Assembly (NCBI GenBank): GCA_030522415.1
Contig: CM060109.1
Coordinates: 31,083,892 to 31,147,891, forward strand
Source of the DNA: Channallabes apus
Lineage: Eukaryota; Chordata; Actinopteri; Siluriformes; Clariidae
Direction: 5' to 3'
DNA length: 64,000 nt
Shown here one piece after another: positions 42,291 to 55,133 of this stretch. Position 1 is the stretch's first letter; each line of letters begins with the position of its first letter. The notes beneath the pieces were generated by a model. That model did no database searches. It worked only from the letters and a program-made list of their open reading frames with translations, and was not told the origin of the DNA. The position numbers and the translations under genes are program-made.

Positions 42291-42634
42291 TGTCACGTTT
42301 CCCTCTGCGTCTGCGTCTGGAGTGTGTGCGTGGCATGAATGCGGAGGAAGCGAGCTGACGGTTTAACAATGTCCTTTTATTTGGCATTTAAAGGCAAACA
42401 TAACACCAAACACAAACTGAAACTTAACTATAACAAAAGCTAGACGCCTGACTGCTGTTCAGTCAGGCTATTTATAACAAACATAAACAAATTAACTTCC
42501 CTCGGTTCAGGTGAGCTTCTACGTCACCTGACCGAGGTGCAAACTGGGAACTGAAGTCAAATATCAAACAAAAACAAACTACAAACTAAAACCAAAAGCG
42601 GGCGTTAGGCGCCCTCTAGGGGTTAACCGTCACA
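42291..42634 (-). repeat. 5' LTR of the single-ORF element
   Basis: Same 344 bp as the 3' LTR apart from about two substitutions (for example gtgtctgcg against gcgtctgcg near the inner end). It would carry the promoter for the minus-strand transcript. Confidence 0.9.
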
Positions 42635-42639
42635 GAACC

Positions 42640-45455
42640 TCATCATGTGAATGCTCTGCTTGATTGTGAGTTGAGCTTGGCTGGTTTTGCTTCTCTATAT
42701 TTCATATACAAACAGTCAAGAAAATGTAATACAAGAAAATGTAATACTAATTCACAATGAAATGAGTATGTATTGTATGCAACAAATTGCAATCAGCCAC
42801 AAATACTACACAGCTGACATACACATACATGTATACACATACAGAAAGAGAGAGTTGAAAGATATATGGATATATTTAAATCACCAGTTATAAGAGATGT
42901 ACTGTACCAATAAAACATGCCTGACTCATCTGACTATGAGTCCTGCGGGTTACATTTTAGGTTAACAATTAAATAAATGTCTGCATTTATGTTATATATG
43001 ATATTCCTCTCACTACATTCTGTAGATGCTGAGTTAGCTTATGGATATCTCCCCAGGAAATCTATCCACATGTACATGCATTCTGACATACAAACATCCT
43101 GACAGTCATTAAGCACAAATAAGTAGAAGTGATTGACCAATTGCTCTTCCCAAACACAGAGGGAAGTTGCAAATTACTGTATGTGTGCAACATCCATATA
43201 TAGTTGAGCATGTGTATTTCTGTGTGTGATTGTAAAATGAGTCAGTATAATTTAGAGACATCTTAAAGAAATGGATTGAAAATATTTGAAAAAGGAAAAT
43301 GGAAAATATATCACTTAGGATTAAGCTTCTGCTACACAAGAATCACCACTAAGAAAAGACAGTGAGTATGGCCCCCTTTCAGCAGAGTTCAGCAGTCTAC
43401 TGAGGTGATACAATCTCCAGACACGGACAGATAAAGTGGCAGAGAACTGAACAAAAGAGGAAAATACACTCGTGAAGCATCATCGTTAACCTTTATGGCA
43501 CATCGTATTGCTGCTAGCTTTCCACAAAAAGACCTCATTTAATGCAGTTTTTGGTAACTAGAATGTAATTACAATTTTCTGACCTTCACTGTATTTCATG
43601 GTCTCATTAAAACAGAGCCAGTGCTCCCAAATACCTATTGCTGCATAATATGTAAATAAAATATTAATGTTTTCTTGACCTACAGTATATAGTCACTTGT
43701 AGCAACCTGCAGATGCAATTAAACCATTTTAACCCCATTCATTGTCCTATCAAATGTTTTTCTTCAATGCTTAAATGCTGTAAAACACACGCAAACAAAC
43801 AAACAAACAAACAAACAAACAAACAAACTGAAAATCAACTGAAGCAGATGTGTAACATGAGTTTGAATGCATGTAACTTTCCCAGAATTAAATGTATACT
43901 TTGAATTTACATCACAGATATAATTTACAAATTTGCAGCACAGACATATGAAATTAGCTCAAAACACATACTGTATATTGTTCCAGATAACAATGTTTTT
44001 AGAATGCTTTCAGAACAATTAATGTACTATTTTTTATAATAAAAAAATATATGTTTTCATTTTTAGATGAGGTTTAACATTGTGAAATGGTCTATTTAAA
44101 TTTTTTATTTATTCCTATTTTTTATTTATTATTATTATGCTTACATTAAAACAAGGGATTTTAAAGCAAGTTACACATTACATTTTGTGTGTGTGTTTGT
44201 GTGGGTGTGTACTGTACATATTTCTGATGTTTTTATTCATGTATTATTTTACTTACACCATCTACAACATCGCATCTGCAGAAAGCCTGTGGTGAAATCA
44301 ATGGTCCCCACTAAAGACACAGGTTTATCTTGAGCATACCATGGGAATATCCTTCCCCTTATCAAATCCATGAGGACAGCAGAAATTTGGGGTAGTCTGG
44401 TCAGTCTGGCTTTTTCTTAAATCTAAACAGTGCAGAAAATGGGCCGAGATGGAAGCATGAAAAGTGAGCCATTAATAATATAACTGCTTTAAATATAGAT
44501 GTCATCAATTTATATTCAAGGGCAGAGGTCTCAGTGGAATGCTAGTGGCAGCATATAATAGGATGGGAAATTAAGGCCATACTGAAGGAGTGTTCCTTTC
44601 TTTTCCTGTCACTATTTTACACTGGCTATCTTTAAATCGGTATATATTTAAATGTTAGCTTCTTCAGGACCATTGAGACCAATTTCCTAGTAGATGTGTT
44701 TCATAACAAAATTAAAAGGCAAAATTGGAAACCAAATAGGATAAATCTTTCTAACAAGTGACTACATATTAATAATAATATAAGCAGTTTGGCTAATATT
44801 AAATATACAAATCTACCAATCACACTCAAATTTAAATGACCAGGAATATTAAAAAGAATACTGGCGAATACATCCTCTGAGTAAATTAATTTCTTAATTT
44901 AGAATCAAGAAAAAACTTAAGAAATTAAGCCAAACTTGTGTTTAAGTAATGTATACAAGGTTAGTATCCAGAAATGTAATACATTCATTAATTACATGCT
45001 TTTTGTTATTATTAGTTTATTGAAATTAATTAATTAATTTTAATACTGGGCATTACTTGTTCACAATGATGATATCCTTAAACCTACAAGTAAACTTCTA
45101 CATGATGTCTTGCAAAAGCATGAATATGAACAAAACATATCTGAATTTGTCCTGCTTATTTCTGGATAGTTTCTTTTGTACATTTTTACTCTTATTTAAA
45201 CTTTTGTACATTGTATTGTTATTTTTATAATTTCCTTTTGTACATTTTCTTTTGTGTGGATTAATGCTTAAAGTGAATAAAATTATGATGAAATAATAAA
45301 TTACACAGTTATTGTAATTAATAGTGTTAAATTCTTACCAGTACTATGTAGACAGTGGGGGTGGTGGACTTTTGCTTAAGAATATTACCTAGCTTCCAAG
45401 GTTCTGCACTCTCGGTACAGTTTGTACTAAGGAAGGTACAACCCATTGTCACTGG
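42640..45455. other. No gene seen; AT-rich, (CAAA)n at 43791-43828
   Basis: Short frames only, none with a domain. The only clear repeat is the CAAA microsatellite (about 9 units). Region 43350-43480 is slightly more complex but not recognisable. The last 40 bases (45418-45455) belong to the GGTAC-rich repeat that Gypsy-2 entered. Confidence 0.6.
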
Positions 45456-45460
45456 GGCAG

Positions 45461-45918
45461 TGTCATGTTTCCTGCTCATAAGAGGCGGACGCAAGTGCAG
45501 GTGAAAATTATTGAGTCTTTAATCACACAAATAAATCCCCACAAACTGAAATTCCCCAAAAGTAACTCCCCTCACTGTGTCGTTTCTCGCGTATAGACGA
45601 GGATGCTGAGTCCCGGGGTTATGACCCCTCTCCTGCTGTATGTTTCAGTCCTGGAACGGAGAAGCAGGCTTTGTCAGTGTTTCTAAGTTTCAATACAGAC
45701 ACACACAGACTCTCACTCATCACAACGGTGGACGAACGGGTGGCTCCGGGGTCGGCTGGTTTATATAGGTGCACACAAAGGGGAGACACAGGTGATACTA
45801 ACTACAGGTAATCAGGACTGACATATACACACAGACACACTAGGGGGAGACAAAGGCTGCGGCTCAGTAGTCCGGGGAACCGGATCTTCTCTGAGGTCGT
45901 GGTGGTCCAGATGTTACA
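45461..45918 (-). repeat. Gypsy-2 3' LTR
   Basis: On the minus strand it contains 'cctatataaacc', a good TATA box, about 150 bases from the U3 start. It runs from tgtaacatctggaccacc to ...acatgaca. Confidence 0.9.
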
Positions 45919-46345
45919 GTACCCCCTCTCCCAGAACCGGCCTCCTGAGGGAGGCGAGGGCGCCCCCTACGCGCCGTTGAAGGGAGTGAGGATGCACCTG
46001 CTTGATGGAGATGCCGGCGGGCAGGACGACCCGGTGGTCGCGGAGCCGGGCGATCCGGCCGTGCCCTATGGAAATCTGTAATGAGTTCTTGACTCAGTAT
46101 GTCCCGGGCCGGGACCCAACTCCGCTCCTCCGGGCCGTACCCCTCCCACTCGACTAAGTATTGCAAGGCACCTGCTCTCCTTCGTGAGTCCAGTAGTTCT
46201 TTTACCCGGAACGCGGAGGCGCCCCCGATGTCCACGGCCCCAGGGAGTGAAGGTTCCGCTGTTCCTTCATCTAGTGGGCCCCGGACCACCGGCCTGAGAA
46301 GAGAAATATGGAAAACGGGGTTAATGCGAAGATGTGTAGGGAGAG
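45919..46345 (-). pseudogene. Gypsy-2 integrase C-terminus and chromodomain
   Basis: [20 protein letters not shown] then [19 protein letters not shown] is a chromodomain (aromatic cage Tyr/Trp/Trp-like residues), which targets integration to marked chromatin in chromoviruses. The frame begins at internal Met 46289 and is separated from the integrase frame by a one-base shift near 46345. After the chromodomain a Pro/Arg-rich tail runs into the LTR. Confidence 0.85.
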
Positions 46346-47145
46346 AGAGAGTCTATAGGAGACGGGGTTTATTTGCGCTGATATGGGAAATGGACCGATG
46401 AACCTGGGGGAGAGTTTCTTGCAGGGGAGGTTGAGGTGAAGGTCCCGTGTCGAGAGCCACACCCGATCGCCTACCTGGAGCGGAGGACTTTCCCGTCGTC
46501 GCCTATCGGCATACTTTTTAAAGCGCTGCACTGCGCGTGAAATTTTTGTGTGTGCGTCTTCCCACACCTTCTCCGCTTTACTAAACCACTCGTCCACCAC
46601 AGGTACTTCGGTGGGAGTGGCGTCCCATGGACACAGCGGAGGTTGATAGCCTAATATGCACTGAAACGGCGTTAGGCCGGTAGAGGAGTGGCGTAGCGAA
46701 TTTTGTGCATATTCCGCCCAGAGTAGGCAGTCCGCCCATTCATGTTGTCTGCTGCTACAATATGCTCGAAGATATCTGCCGAGTTCTTGAACAGTCCGCT
46801 CTGCCTGCCCATTAGACTCGGGGTGATAGCCCGACGTTAGGCTAACAGTGGTCCCCAATTTCTGAAAGAATGCTTTCCAGACCCTGGCGATAAATTGGGG
46901 ACCACGATCTGATACAATATCTTCGGGAATGCCGTAGCAATGAAACACTGAAGTGAATAGGGTTTCTGCCACCTGGAGGGCTGACGGAAGGGAACGAAAC
47001 GGGATAAATCTACATCCCTTGGAGAACCTGTCTATTACCACGAGCACCGTGGTGTACCCGTTCGAGACCGGCAGGTCCGTGACAAAATCCACTGCAATAT
47101 GGGACCACGGTCTGTTCGGCACCGGGAGGGGCGTTAGTTTACCAA
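46346..47145 (-). pseudogene. Gypsy-2 integrase core
   Basis: [20 protein letters not shown] (first Asp), [19 protein letters not shown] (second Asp) and [17 protein letters not shown] (Glu) make a complete DDE core. [20 protein letters not shown] and [13 protein letters not shown] follow. The HHCC zinc finger and everything upstream are missing; the frame opens instead in the minisatellite, so any protein would carry repeat-encoded residues at its start. Confidence 0.85.
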
Positions 47146-47558
47146 CTGGAGCCTCCCCTGAGGCGCGCTGGCGGAACTGGAGCCTCCCCTGAGGCCCGCT
47201 GGCGGAACTGGAGCCTCCCCTGAGGCCCGCTGGCGGAACTGGAGCCTCCCCTGAGGCCCGCTGGCGGAACTGGAGCCTCCCCTGAAGCCCGCTGGCGGAA
47301 CTGGAGCCTCCCCTGAGGCCCGCTGGAAAACTGGAGCCTCCACTGAGGCCCGCTGGAAAACTGGAGCCTCCACTGAGGCCCGCTGGAAAACTGGAGCCTC
47401 CACTGAGGCCCGCTGGAAAACTGGAGCCTCCACTGAGGCCCGCTGGAAAACTGGAGCCTCCACTGAGGCCCGCTGGAAAACTGGAGCCTCCACTGAGGCC
47501 CGCTGGAAAACTGGAGCCTCCACTGAGGCCCACTGGAAAACTGGAGCCTCCCCTGGTT
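47146..47558. repeat. Minisatellite, 30- and 31-bp units
   Basis: Units of cctcccctgaggcccgctgg plus cggaactggag (31 bp, 47150-47330) switch to cctccactgaggcccgctgg plus aaaactggag (30 bp, 47331-47550). The 31-bp block rotates through the three reading frames with a period of three units, while the 30-bp block stays in one frame. All three minus-strand frames remain open through it. Confidence 0.9.
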
Positions 47559-47563
47559 GACAA

Positions 47564-47597
47564 GGGGCAAGCTGATTATCCCCGGTCAGCTTGCCCC
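47564..47597. other. 12-bp perfect hairpin in the Gypsy-2 leader
   Basis: ggggcaagctga and tcagcttgcccc enclose a 10-base loop. It lies about 80 bases inside the 5' LTR on the minus strand, just before the minisatellite. As RNA it would be a very stable stem. Confidence 0.85.
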
Positions 47598-47677
47598 GGC
47601 GTTATAGTCCCAGCTCCCCCCCAAAATTTTCTCCCGGGGGGGCCCCTCTGCTATGCCTCTTGTTTGGTCGAGCATTC

Positions 47678-48135
47678 TGTCATGTTTCCTGCTCATAAGA
47701 GGCGGACGCAAGTGCAGGTGAAAATGATTGAGTCTTTAATCACACAAATAAATCCCCACAAACTGAAATTCCCCAAAAGTAACTCCCCTCACTGTGTCGT
47801 TTCTCGCGTATAGACGAGGATGCTGAGTCCCGGGGTTATGACCCCTCTCCTGCCGTATGTTTCAGTCCTGGAACGGAGAAGCAGGCTTTGTCAGCGTTTC
47901 TAAGTTTCAATACAGACACACACAGACTCTCACTCATCACAACGGTGGACGAACGGGTGGCTCCGGGGTCGGCTGGTTTATATAGGTGCACACAAAGGGG
48001 AGACACAGGTGATACTAACTACAGGTAATCAGGACTGACATATACACACAGACACACTAGGGGGAGACAAAGGCTGCGGCTCAGTAGTCCGGGGAACCGG
48101 ATCTTCTCTGAGGCCGTGGTGGTCCAGATGTTACA
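47678..48135 (-). repeat. Gypsy-2 5' LTR
   Basis: Same 458-bp sequence as the 3' LTR, TATA box included. The minus-strand leader that follows it (47677 downwards) is gaatgctcgaccaaacaaga, then a ggcat/agc region and a C7...G7 stretch. Confidence 0.9.
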
Positions 48136-49334
48136 GGCAGTACCTTTTAAGGGCACAGAATTGTACAGTACCTTAATATAGAGAAACAAATTTGTACCAA
48201 TACTGTTTGTACCAGCAAGGACATTATTTGTATCATGGGCAACAAAAATGTACATTTTGTTTTATAAACTTGCTGGTACATTATTGTACTTCAATCAAAG
48301 GTACCCAAGTAAAAAAAAAAAAGTACGCTAAGTATATTAAATCCTAGCATGCCAAATACTTAAATGTACTGTACTTGCAGCAGACTAATGACTAGTATAT
48401 TTGAAGTTTTTGGAACAACTAATTTTGTACTAAGTGTATTGAAGTTGTAATTAAATTGTACAAAAGCACAATTTAATTGTATTAAGTATACTTTTGTGTG
48501 CTAAAGTGGAACAACTTTAAGTATACTTAGTACACTTAGAGTATATGGCTGTGTGTGTACTAATGTACATACCTGACAGTGATACCTGACAGTATATATT
48601 TAATGTATTATAAGTACATTACAGCTATTGTTTTACTGTGTTACAAATGCATGATTAATATACTATGAGTATATTCCTGTTGTAGCAGTAGCATGCTGAT
48701 ATACTTCTGGACAATTATAAATATAAAAAAGTACACTTTGTGGTTAATATAAATATAATTTATTATATCATACAGTACATACAACCTTCTATACTACAGT
48801 ATTGCAAATGCATTACCAGTACACTAAAGGTGTTTAGGATAATTTACAAATGCTAAATGCATTTTCTACACTATAACATGTTTTTGAAACACATTATGTA
48901 AGTAATTTTGAGGCAGATTTTATTCATGAGTTCAACATATTTAATTTGCACAAGGTTACAAAAAAGCACTAATATAATATAGTTTATTTGTGTTCAACAA
49001 AACGTGTTCACAAACTCAAATTTAAACTGCTGTCTGAACACAGACAGACATCAGTATTAGAATATACAGGTACAGTATTAGTTTAAACCTGGTGTGTTGA
49101 TTCTAGCTGTTGCACAGAGATTGAAAACAGGCCGAGAGCTACAGAGCATTATACCACAAAGTACATAAGATTTAGCAGCAACACATTAGACTATACAGTA
49201 CATTCTATAGCTTAAAATATGTACTTAATTACAAACTACCTGACAAAAACAATAAAATTTACCTTATGCTGATGAAAATAAAATAATAACGATATGAAAT
49301 AACGCATGCAATGATGCTGCTTCCAGCCGTTAAT

Positions 49335-49640
49335 TCAAACTAGAAGCGGAGGACTGAGGAGCCAATCAGAGAACAGACAGTCCGAATCTGCCCGCCTCCA
49401 GTTTCTGATTGGCTGGTGTGGCGCCGATTCTGGTCTCTGGTTGGCTGGAATAGTTGCAGAGTTCTAACGCTGCTGCAGTTTGTGCAAGTGTAGCTTTATG
49501 ATAGTGAGCGCACAAAAGACTGAGAGAGTGCAAACATAAATTATATTGAACGCGCAAAAACGATGCGCACAAAAATGAGTTTGAGAGTGCAAGTGCGCGC
49601 GAGAGAGATTCAGCGTGCAAAACGAGTCTAAAAGTGTTCA
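49335..49640. promoter_or_regulatory. CCAAT-box cluster in a GC-richer island
   Basis: gagccaatcag (plus), ctgattggctgg and ctggttggctgg (minus) give three CCAAT-type sites within about 100 bases (49350-49450), followed by repeated 'gagagtgcaa' phrases (49520-49630). This resembles a pol II promoter or an LTR U3 region, but no gene follows on either side. Confidence 0.3.
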
Positions 49641-49911
49641 CGCACGAGAGAGTAGTGCTCTAAATATAAGTACAGATGAATAAATACATTTAAATTTAAC
49701 TAATAATATACTGAGACTACCAAAAAAAAATTATTTCTGTACATTTGTACAATGATTATTTCGAGCATATTTTTAAAAAATATACCAAAAATACATTGAA
49801 AAACAAGTTTAAATAAGTATACTTTGGAAATTAGAACAACATTTTACTTAAAGTATATTTTCCAATAATATATTTTTGGAAAGTGTACTATAATACAATT
49901 ATTTTGAAGTA

Positions 49912-50620
49912 CAGTCTCGATCAAAATTTTAAGACCACTTGAAAAATGGTTGGATCAAAGTAGAGCTTCAACATGCAACAAGAAGAAATGGGAGTGAAAC
50001 AAAACATTTTTTGAGCATTCAATTAAGTGAAAATAACGATTAAACTGAAACAGGCTGTTGGCCATTAAAAGGCCAAATCTGTGCAAAGATGTGGATTCAT
50101 AACGAAGAATAACATCACTCTTTTGGCCCATCCTGCGTGTTCCCCTGATCTAAATCCAATTGAGAACCTTTGGGGATGGATGGCAAGGGAAGTTTACAAA
50201 AATGGACAAAAGTTCCAGACAGTAGATGCCCTACTGGTGAAGACGGTGACGCCGTCTTCACCACTTGGAGAAATGTTCCCACTCACCTCATGGAAACGCT
50301 TGCAACAAGCATGCCGCAACGAATTTTTGAAGTGATCCACAATAACGGTGGAGCTACTCAGTACTGAGTTCATGTTTGGAAATTTGATTTCTGTTTTGGG
50401 GCGGTTTACGGGTGTTTTTGGAGCTTGATCAGCTGTAAAACAGCCTGTTTCAGTTTAATTGTTGTTTTCATTAAATTGCATGTACATAAATTGTCTTGTC
50501 TCACTCCCATTTCTTCTTTTTGCATGTTGAAGCTCTATTTGAAACCTTGTTAAGATCCAACCATGCAAAATATGATTTTTTGCCATTTTTCAAGTAGTCT
50601 TAAACTTTTGATCGGGACTG
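49912..50620 (+). mobile_element. Tc1-C: internally deleted Tc1-like transposon (709 bp)
   Basis: The ends cagtctcgatcaaaatttta and the complement of 'ttaaacttttgatcgggactg' are inverted, each next to TA. Only the C-terminal third of the transposase remains, so it is a non-autonomous copy of a different Tc1 family from Tc1-A/B. Confidence 0.85.
50081..50365 (+). pseudogene. Tc1-C transposase C-terminal fragment
   Basis: HPACSPDLNPIENLWGWMAR contains the catalytic Glu, and EVYKNGQKFQTVDAL follows. The frame then passes an 11-bp perfect inverted repeat (ggtgaagacgg/ccgtcttcacc, 50236-50262), after which the normal C-terminus (TWRNVPTHLMETL, NNGGATQY) continues in another frame. So the inverted repeat coincides with a frameshift. 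Confidence 0.8.
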
Positions 50621-50880
50621 TACATTATATTTAAAGTTTAATTTCAAAATTTGGTAAAAAGCATGATGTTAGTATACTTTTTATATATTAAGTGATGGTA
50701 CAAGTTTTTGTTATTAGATTTGCAATGTACTATTGAATATTTCAATATATTTGTAATACACTAAAGTGCTTTTTTTTTCACTGGTGTACGTACAAATGTT
50801 GTCTTTGAGACTAACACCCCAGTGACAAGCCCTTTTGTACCTTAATTGTATCTAATGTGTTCCTTTGGGAACTATAAAAA

Positions 50881-51364
50881 AGTCATTTTCCTATTGAATA
50901 AGACATTCAATCCATTTATTATCAGTGACTATGAAAATATATCAAATGCATATGTTTGAACACTGCCTTAGATTACAGTAAATATTCTGTAAAAATGCAT
51001 CTTTATAAAATACACATATTTCAAAACACTTCTATTAGCGGAAAAAACCTTTCCCAAAATACAATCACACTAAAATGATACAGTATATAAAATATTATTT
51101 TAAAGGATAAAGCCATACATAGTTGTGTGTTGTGGTCTTAATCTGCTTTCCCCACTTCGTTCAAACAAAAGTGACTTCGGCAAATCATAGCTGCTATTCC
51201 CAGCTAAAAGTTGGGAATGGGTATGGTGATAAGTTGCTTCACATAGATTAAAATGTGTCTAAATGGCTAACAGCGCTGGATGCAAATCAAAATAAGGTAA
51301 TTTACCTCGCTGTTTTCAGGATGGGAGGGGAAAACGTTTACATTTTTAACTTGCAAACTAAATA
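50881..51364. other. No gene; AT-rich spacer
   Basis: Low-complexity sequence without a recognisable repeat or frame. Confidence 0.6.
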
Positions 51365-51366
51365 TA

Positions 51367-52857
<1,491 letters not shown>

Positions 52858-52911
52858 TAAACATAAATAATTACAAAATAATGAAACACATTGAATTATG
52901 AATTTTATTAC

Positions 52912-52951
<40 letters not shown>
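52912..52951. repeat. (ATT)n microsatellite
   Basis: About 13 ATT units follow Tc1-D. Confidence 0.95.
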
Positions 52952-54646
52952 TTGTGTGGGATGTTGGGTTTAATCCCAAATAGTGTAAAATAGAAAGCTA
53001 ATCCATACAGTTAAGTTTTTACTGGCACCCAATGGAAATGATCTCTAAATAAAAGCATAACAATTAGTTTAGAAATTTAGCTAAACAAATCAAATATAAT
53101 TTATACCCTAGTCATTGTGTAATGCTGATATCTACAGGCATGAGTCACAGGGATATAATTAGCTCAAATTCAGTGTTGCATAATGAAATGAAACCCATGC
53201 AAAAGAGCATTACTGTTTTTATGAATTTCAAAGGAATTGTGGATAATGTGATTTTATTACCATGGTCTATTTGTAGAAGAAAATGAAAGATCTGCTTCTC
53301 CAGCTAATTAAGACTCCCAATGAAAGAATGTTTTAGGTACTGTTTTTTATATGAAAAGGAACTGTTGACTTACCTTTTTACAGAGCAGTAATAACACCAC
53401 AGATCATAGGTCGTACAGTACTACTGTATGTAGTTTGATCACTGTAAGTAGGAGGGATTTCTTACTTTTAAATCCAAGCCGTAATCCAAGAACACATATA
53501 GATTAACAGCTGGATACTGTATGTTTATTTAAGTACTTAGACATTTTAAGCTCAACAAAGCTAAAAAATTTAGGTAAAAGATTAAAGTATATTATGTACT
53601 AGTTTACATTTAAATTGAAGGTAGATTATAGCCTAAAGTATTTATGCTTAGTCTTAAGTTACCAGGTTTTGTACTATGCAATGAAATGCATTCTATAAAA
53701 GCATATTAATTTGCCTGGCATACATTTAAAGAGACCAGTCAATTAGGCTTACGTACCTACCATGTAGGTGTTATTTAATTTTCTGTAGCAACAGCTCTGC
53801 CGGAATAGCAGCTGTATTTCAGATTATTTCTGCACCCATTCTAATCTGTTCAAGTTTTGCATATTTGCAGGGATTTGTATGCTGTATGCTCAATATAATC
53901 TAAGCCTATAAATAAAGGATGTAAATAGATGTTGTTATTCAACAAATAAATTCATATAATTATTGATTAAACTGATGATAAGGGTTTGAAGATGCCTTTA
54001 ACGTTTTACGAAATTCATCTCAAGTGTCAATGTTTAGTCTGCAGTTAGTACATTTTTCATCATGAGACGGTCTTCAGGACAGAGGACATTGCAGCTTTCT
54101 CAGTAAATTGACATGCTGCATATTTTTTTATGTCAAGTGAGAGAGAAAATGGTAAAAGAAGGTCTACATGGCTGCTATAATGTAAGCAATAACAAGGCAC
54201 AAATTTTTCATGCTGCTTTTTCATTGGTTTAGTCAGCGTCCAACTTAAGTCTGGGGTATATCGGGATTTAAAATCTGGAGCCATGAATGAAAGTTTTTTC
54301 TTTTTCTTTTATAAAAACCACCAATCGTCTAGGAAGAATTTCCACTAGATTTTGAAGTGAGGCTATAGGGATTTATCCTTTCAGCCAAAAGGGCTATAAA
54401 GAAATCAGGCACTGTTGCCTGAGGTGACTGGGTGTTCAGTGGGTTTAGTGGGGTTGAGGTCAAGGCTTTCTGCAGGCCACCCAAGTTCTTCTACACCAAA
54501 CTAGATACAGTACATGTGGTCATGTGGATGTTTGGGACACAATGAAGTTACAATGAAGGGCAATAGTAGTTCTACAGCATACAAGGACAATCTATTCAAA
54601 AGTGTTCTTCCAACCTAACATCCACATATTGGTGTGGTGACAGTTA
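52952..54646. other. No gene seen; AT-rich
   Basis: Only short frames without motifs. Nothing RNA-like or repetitive beyond simple AT-rich sequence was recognised. Confidence 0.6.
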
Positions 54647-54872
54647 GTTCCCTTTCAGTCGATTCACTCGGTACAACACATATTGTATGGGATATCACGC
54701 CCTCTCGTGTCCTGGCTGAAGCCACCGTTATTCACGCCGTAAGGCAGGCAAACCTGTGGTGACGTAGGTGTAGCCCCGCCTACACCTATAAACCCTCGTC
54801 GCCACGGTTGACCTTCAGTTCGACAGCCGCTCTTCGCCGAGCGTAACTGTGAGGCGGGGCAGCATTGTGTTG
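54647..54872 (+). repeat. DIRS left inverted terminal repeat
   Basis: It contains gttccctttcagtcgattca as the end-specific extension, then gtacaacacatattgtatgg, continuing to gcattgtgttg. The right repeat matches inversely from the 'tacaacacatattg' part inwards. Confidence 0.85.
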
Positions 54873-55133
54873 ACCTTCAGTTCTTTCGCTCTTCACCTCG
54901 CTGTGAACACCTTTCCGTAGAGTTTTCTAGGTGCTGCTAGTCAACTCTACATTTACTTTACTAGACTGCGCTTAAATCAGCTTAACTGTTCCTGTTGGTG
55001 TTAGTGACAACAGCCTCATTTGGTGAGTCGTCTACCCGCGGAGCGCTGACTTTAAGTTCCCTGTCAGTCGTAACATTAGCGACGTTTCGGTTCGGGTGGC
55101 TCCTGTTTAGCTGTGCTAACAGTGTAAGCTGTC

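Larger units (their letters stand above)
39921..42634 (-). mobile_element. Short LTR retroelement with a single repeat-rich ORF
   Basis: Identical-length 344-bp LTRs (39921-40264 and 42291-42634) bound a 2026-bp interior, with GAACC directly repeated at 39916-39920 and 42635-42639. The LTRs begin TG and end CA and differ at about two positions, so insertion is recent. The interior is one open frame on the minus strand with no protease, RT, RNase H or integrase motif. It must be non-autonomous if mobile. Its first 60 bases after the 5' LTR resemble those of Gypsy-2, which suggests a Ty3/Gypsy partner. Confidence 0.9.
45461..48135 (-). mobile_element. Gypsy-2: internally deleted chromodomain Ty3/Gypsy element
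   Basis: Two 458-bp LTRs (45461-45918 and 47678-48135) begin TG and end CA, and GGCAG is repeated at 45456-45460 and 48136-48140. The interior is only about 1.76 kb: leader, a 30/31-bp minisatellite, integrase core and chromodomain. Gag, protease, RT and RNase H have been lost. LTR differences are few (for instance attattgag against atgattgag), so the copy is recent. Mobility would need proteins in trans. Confidence 0.9.
48305..50785. repeat. AGTATA/TACTT-rich dispersed repeat with inverted ends
   Basis: The left edge (aagtaaaaaaaaaaaagtac ... aagtatatta) and the right edge (reverse complement: cagtgaaaaaaaaagcactt ... gtgtatta) are similar inverted sequences. The interior is rich in 'agtatac', 'tagtat' and 'gtacattat' phrases and has no coding frame. 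It is probably a non-autonomous DNA transposon; superfamily unknown. Tc1-C (49912-50620) sits inside. Confidence 0.4.
45418..50880. repeat. GGTAC-rich dispersed repeat broken by later insertions
   Basis: 'aaggtacaacccattgtcactgggg' at 45433 is matched in reverse complement by 'ccccagtgacaagcccttttgtacctt' at 50818. Between them lie Gypsy-2, more GTAC-rich repeat (48136-48300) and the AGTATA-type element. This gives the appearance of a large inverted-repeat element. The pieces could also be two separate copies in opposite orientation. Confidence 0.4.
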
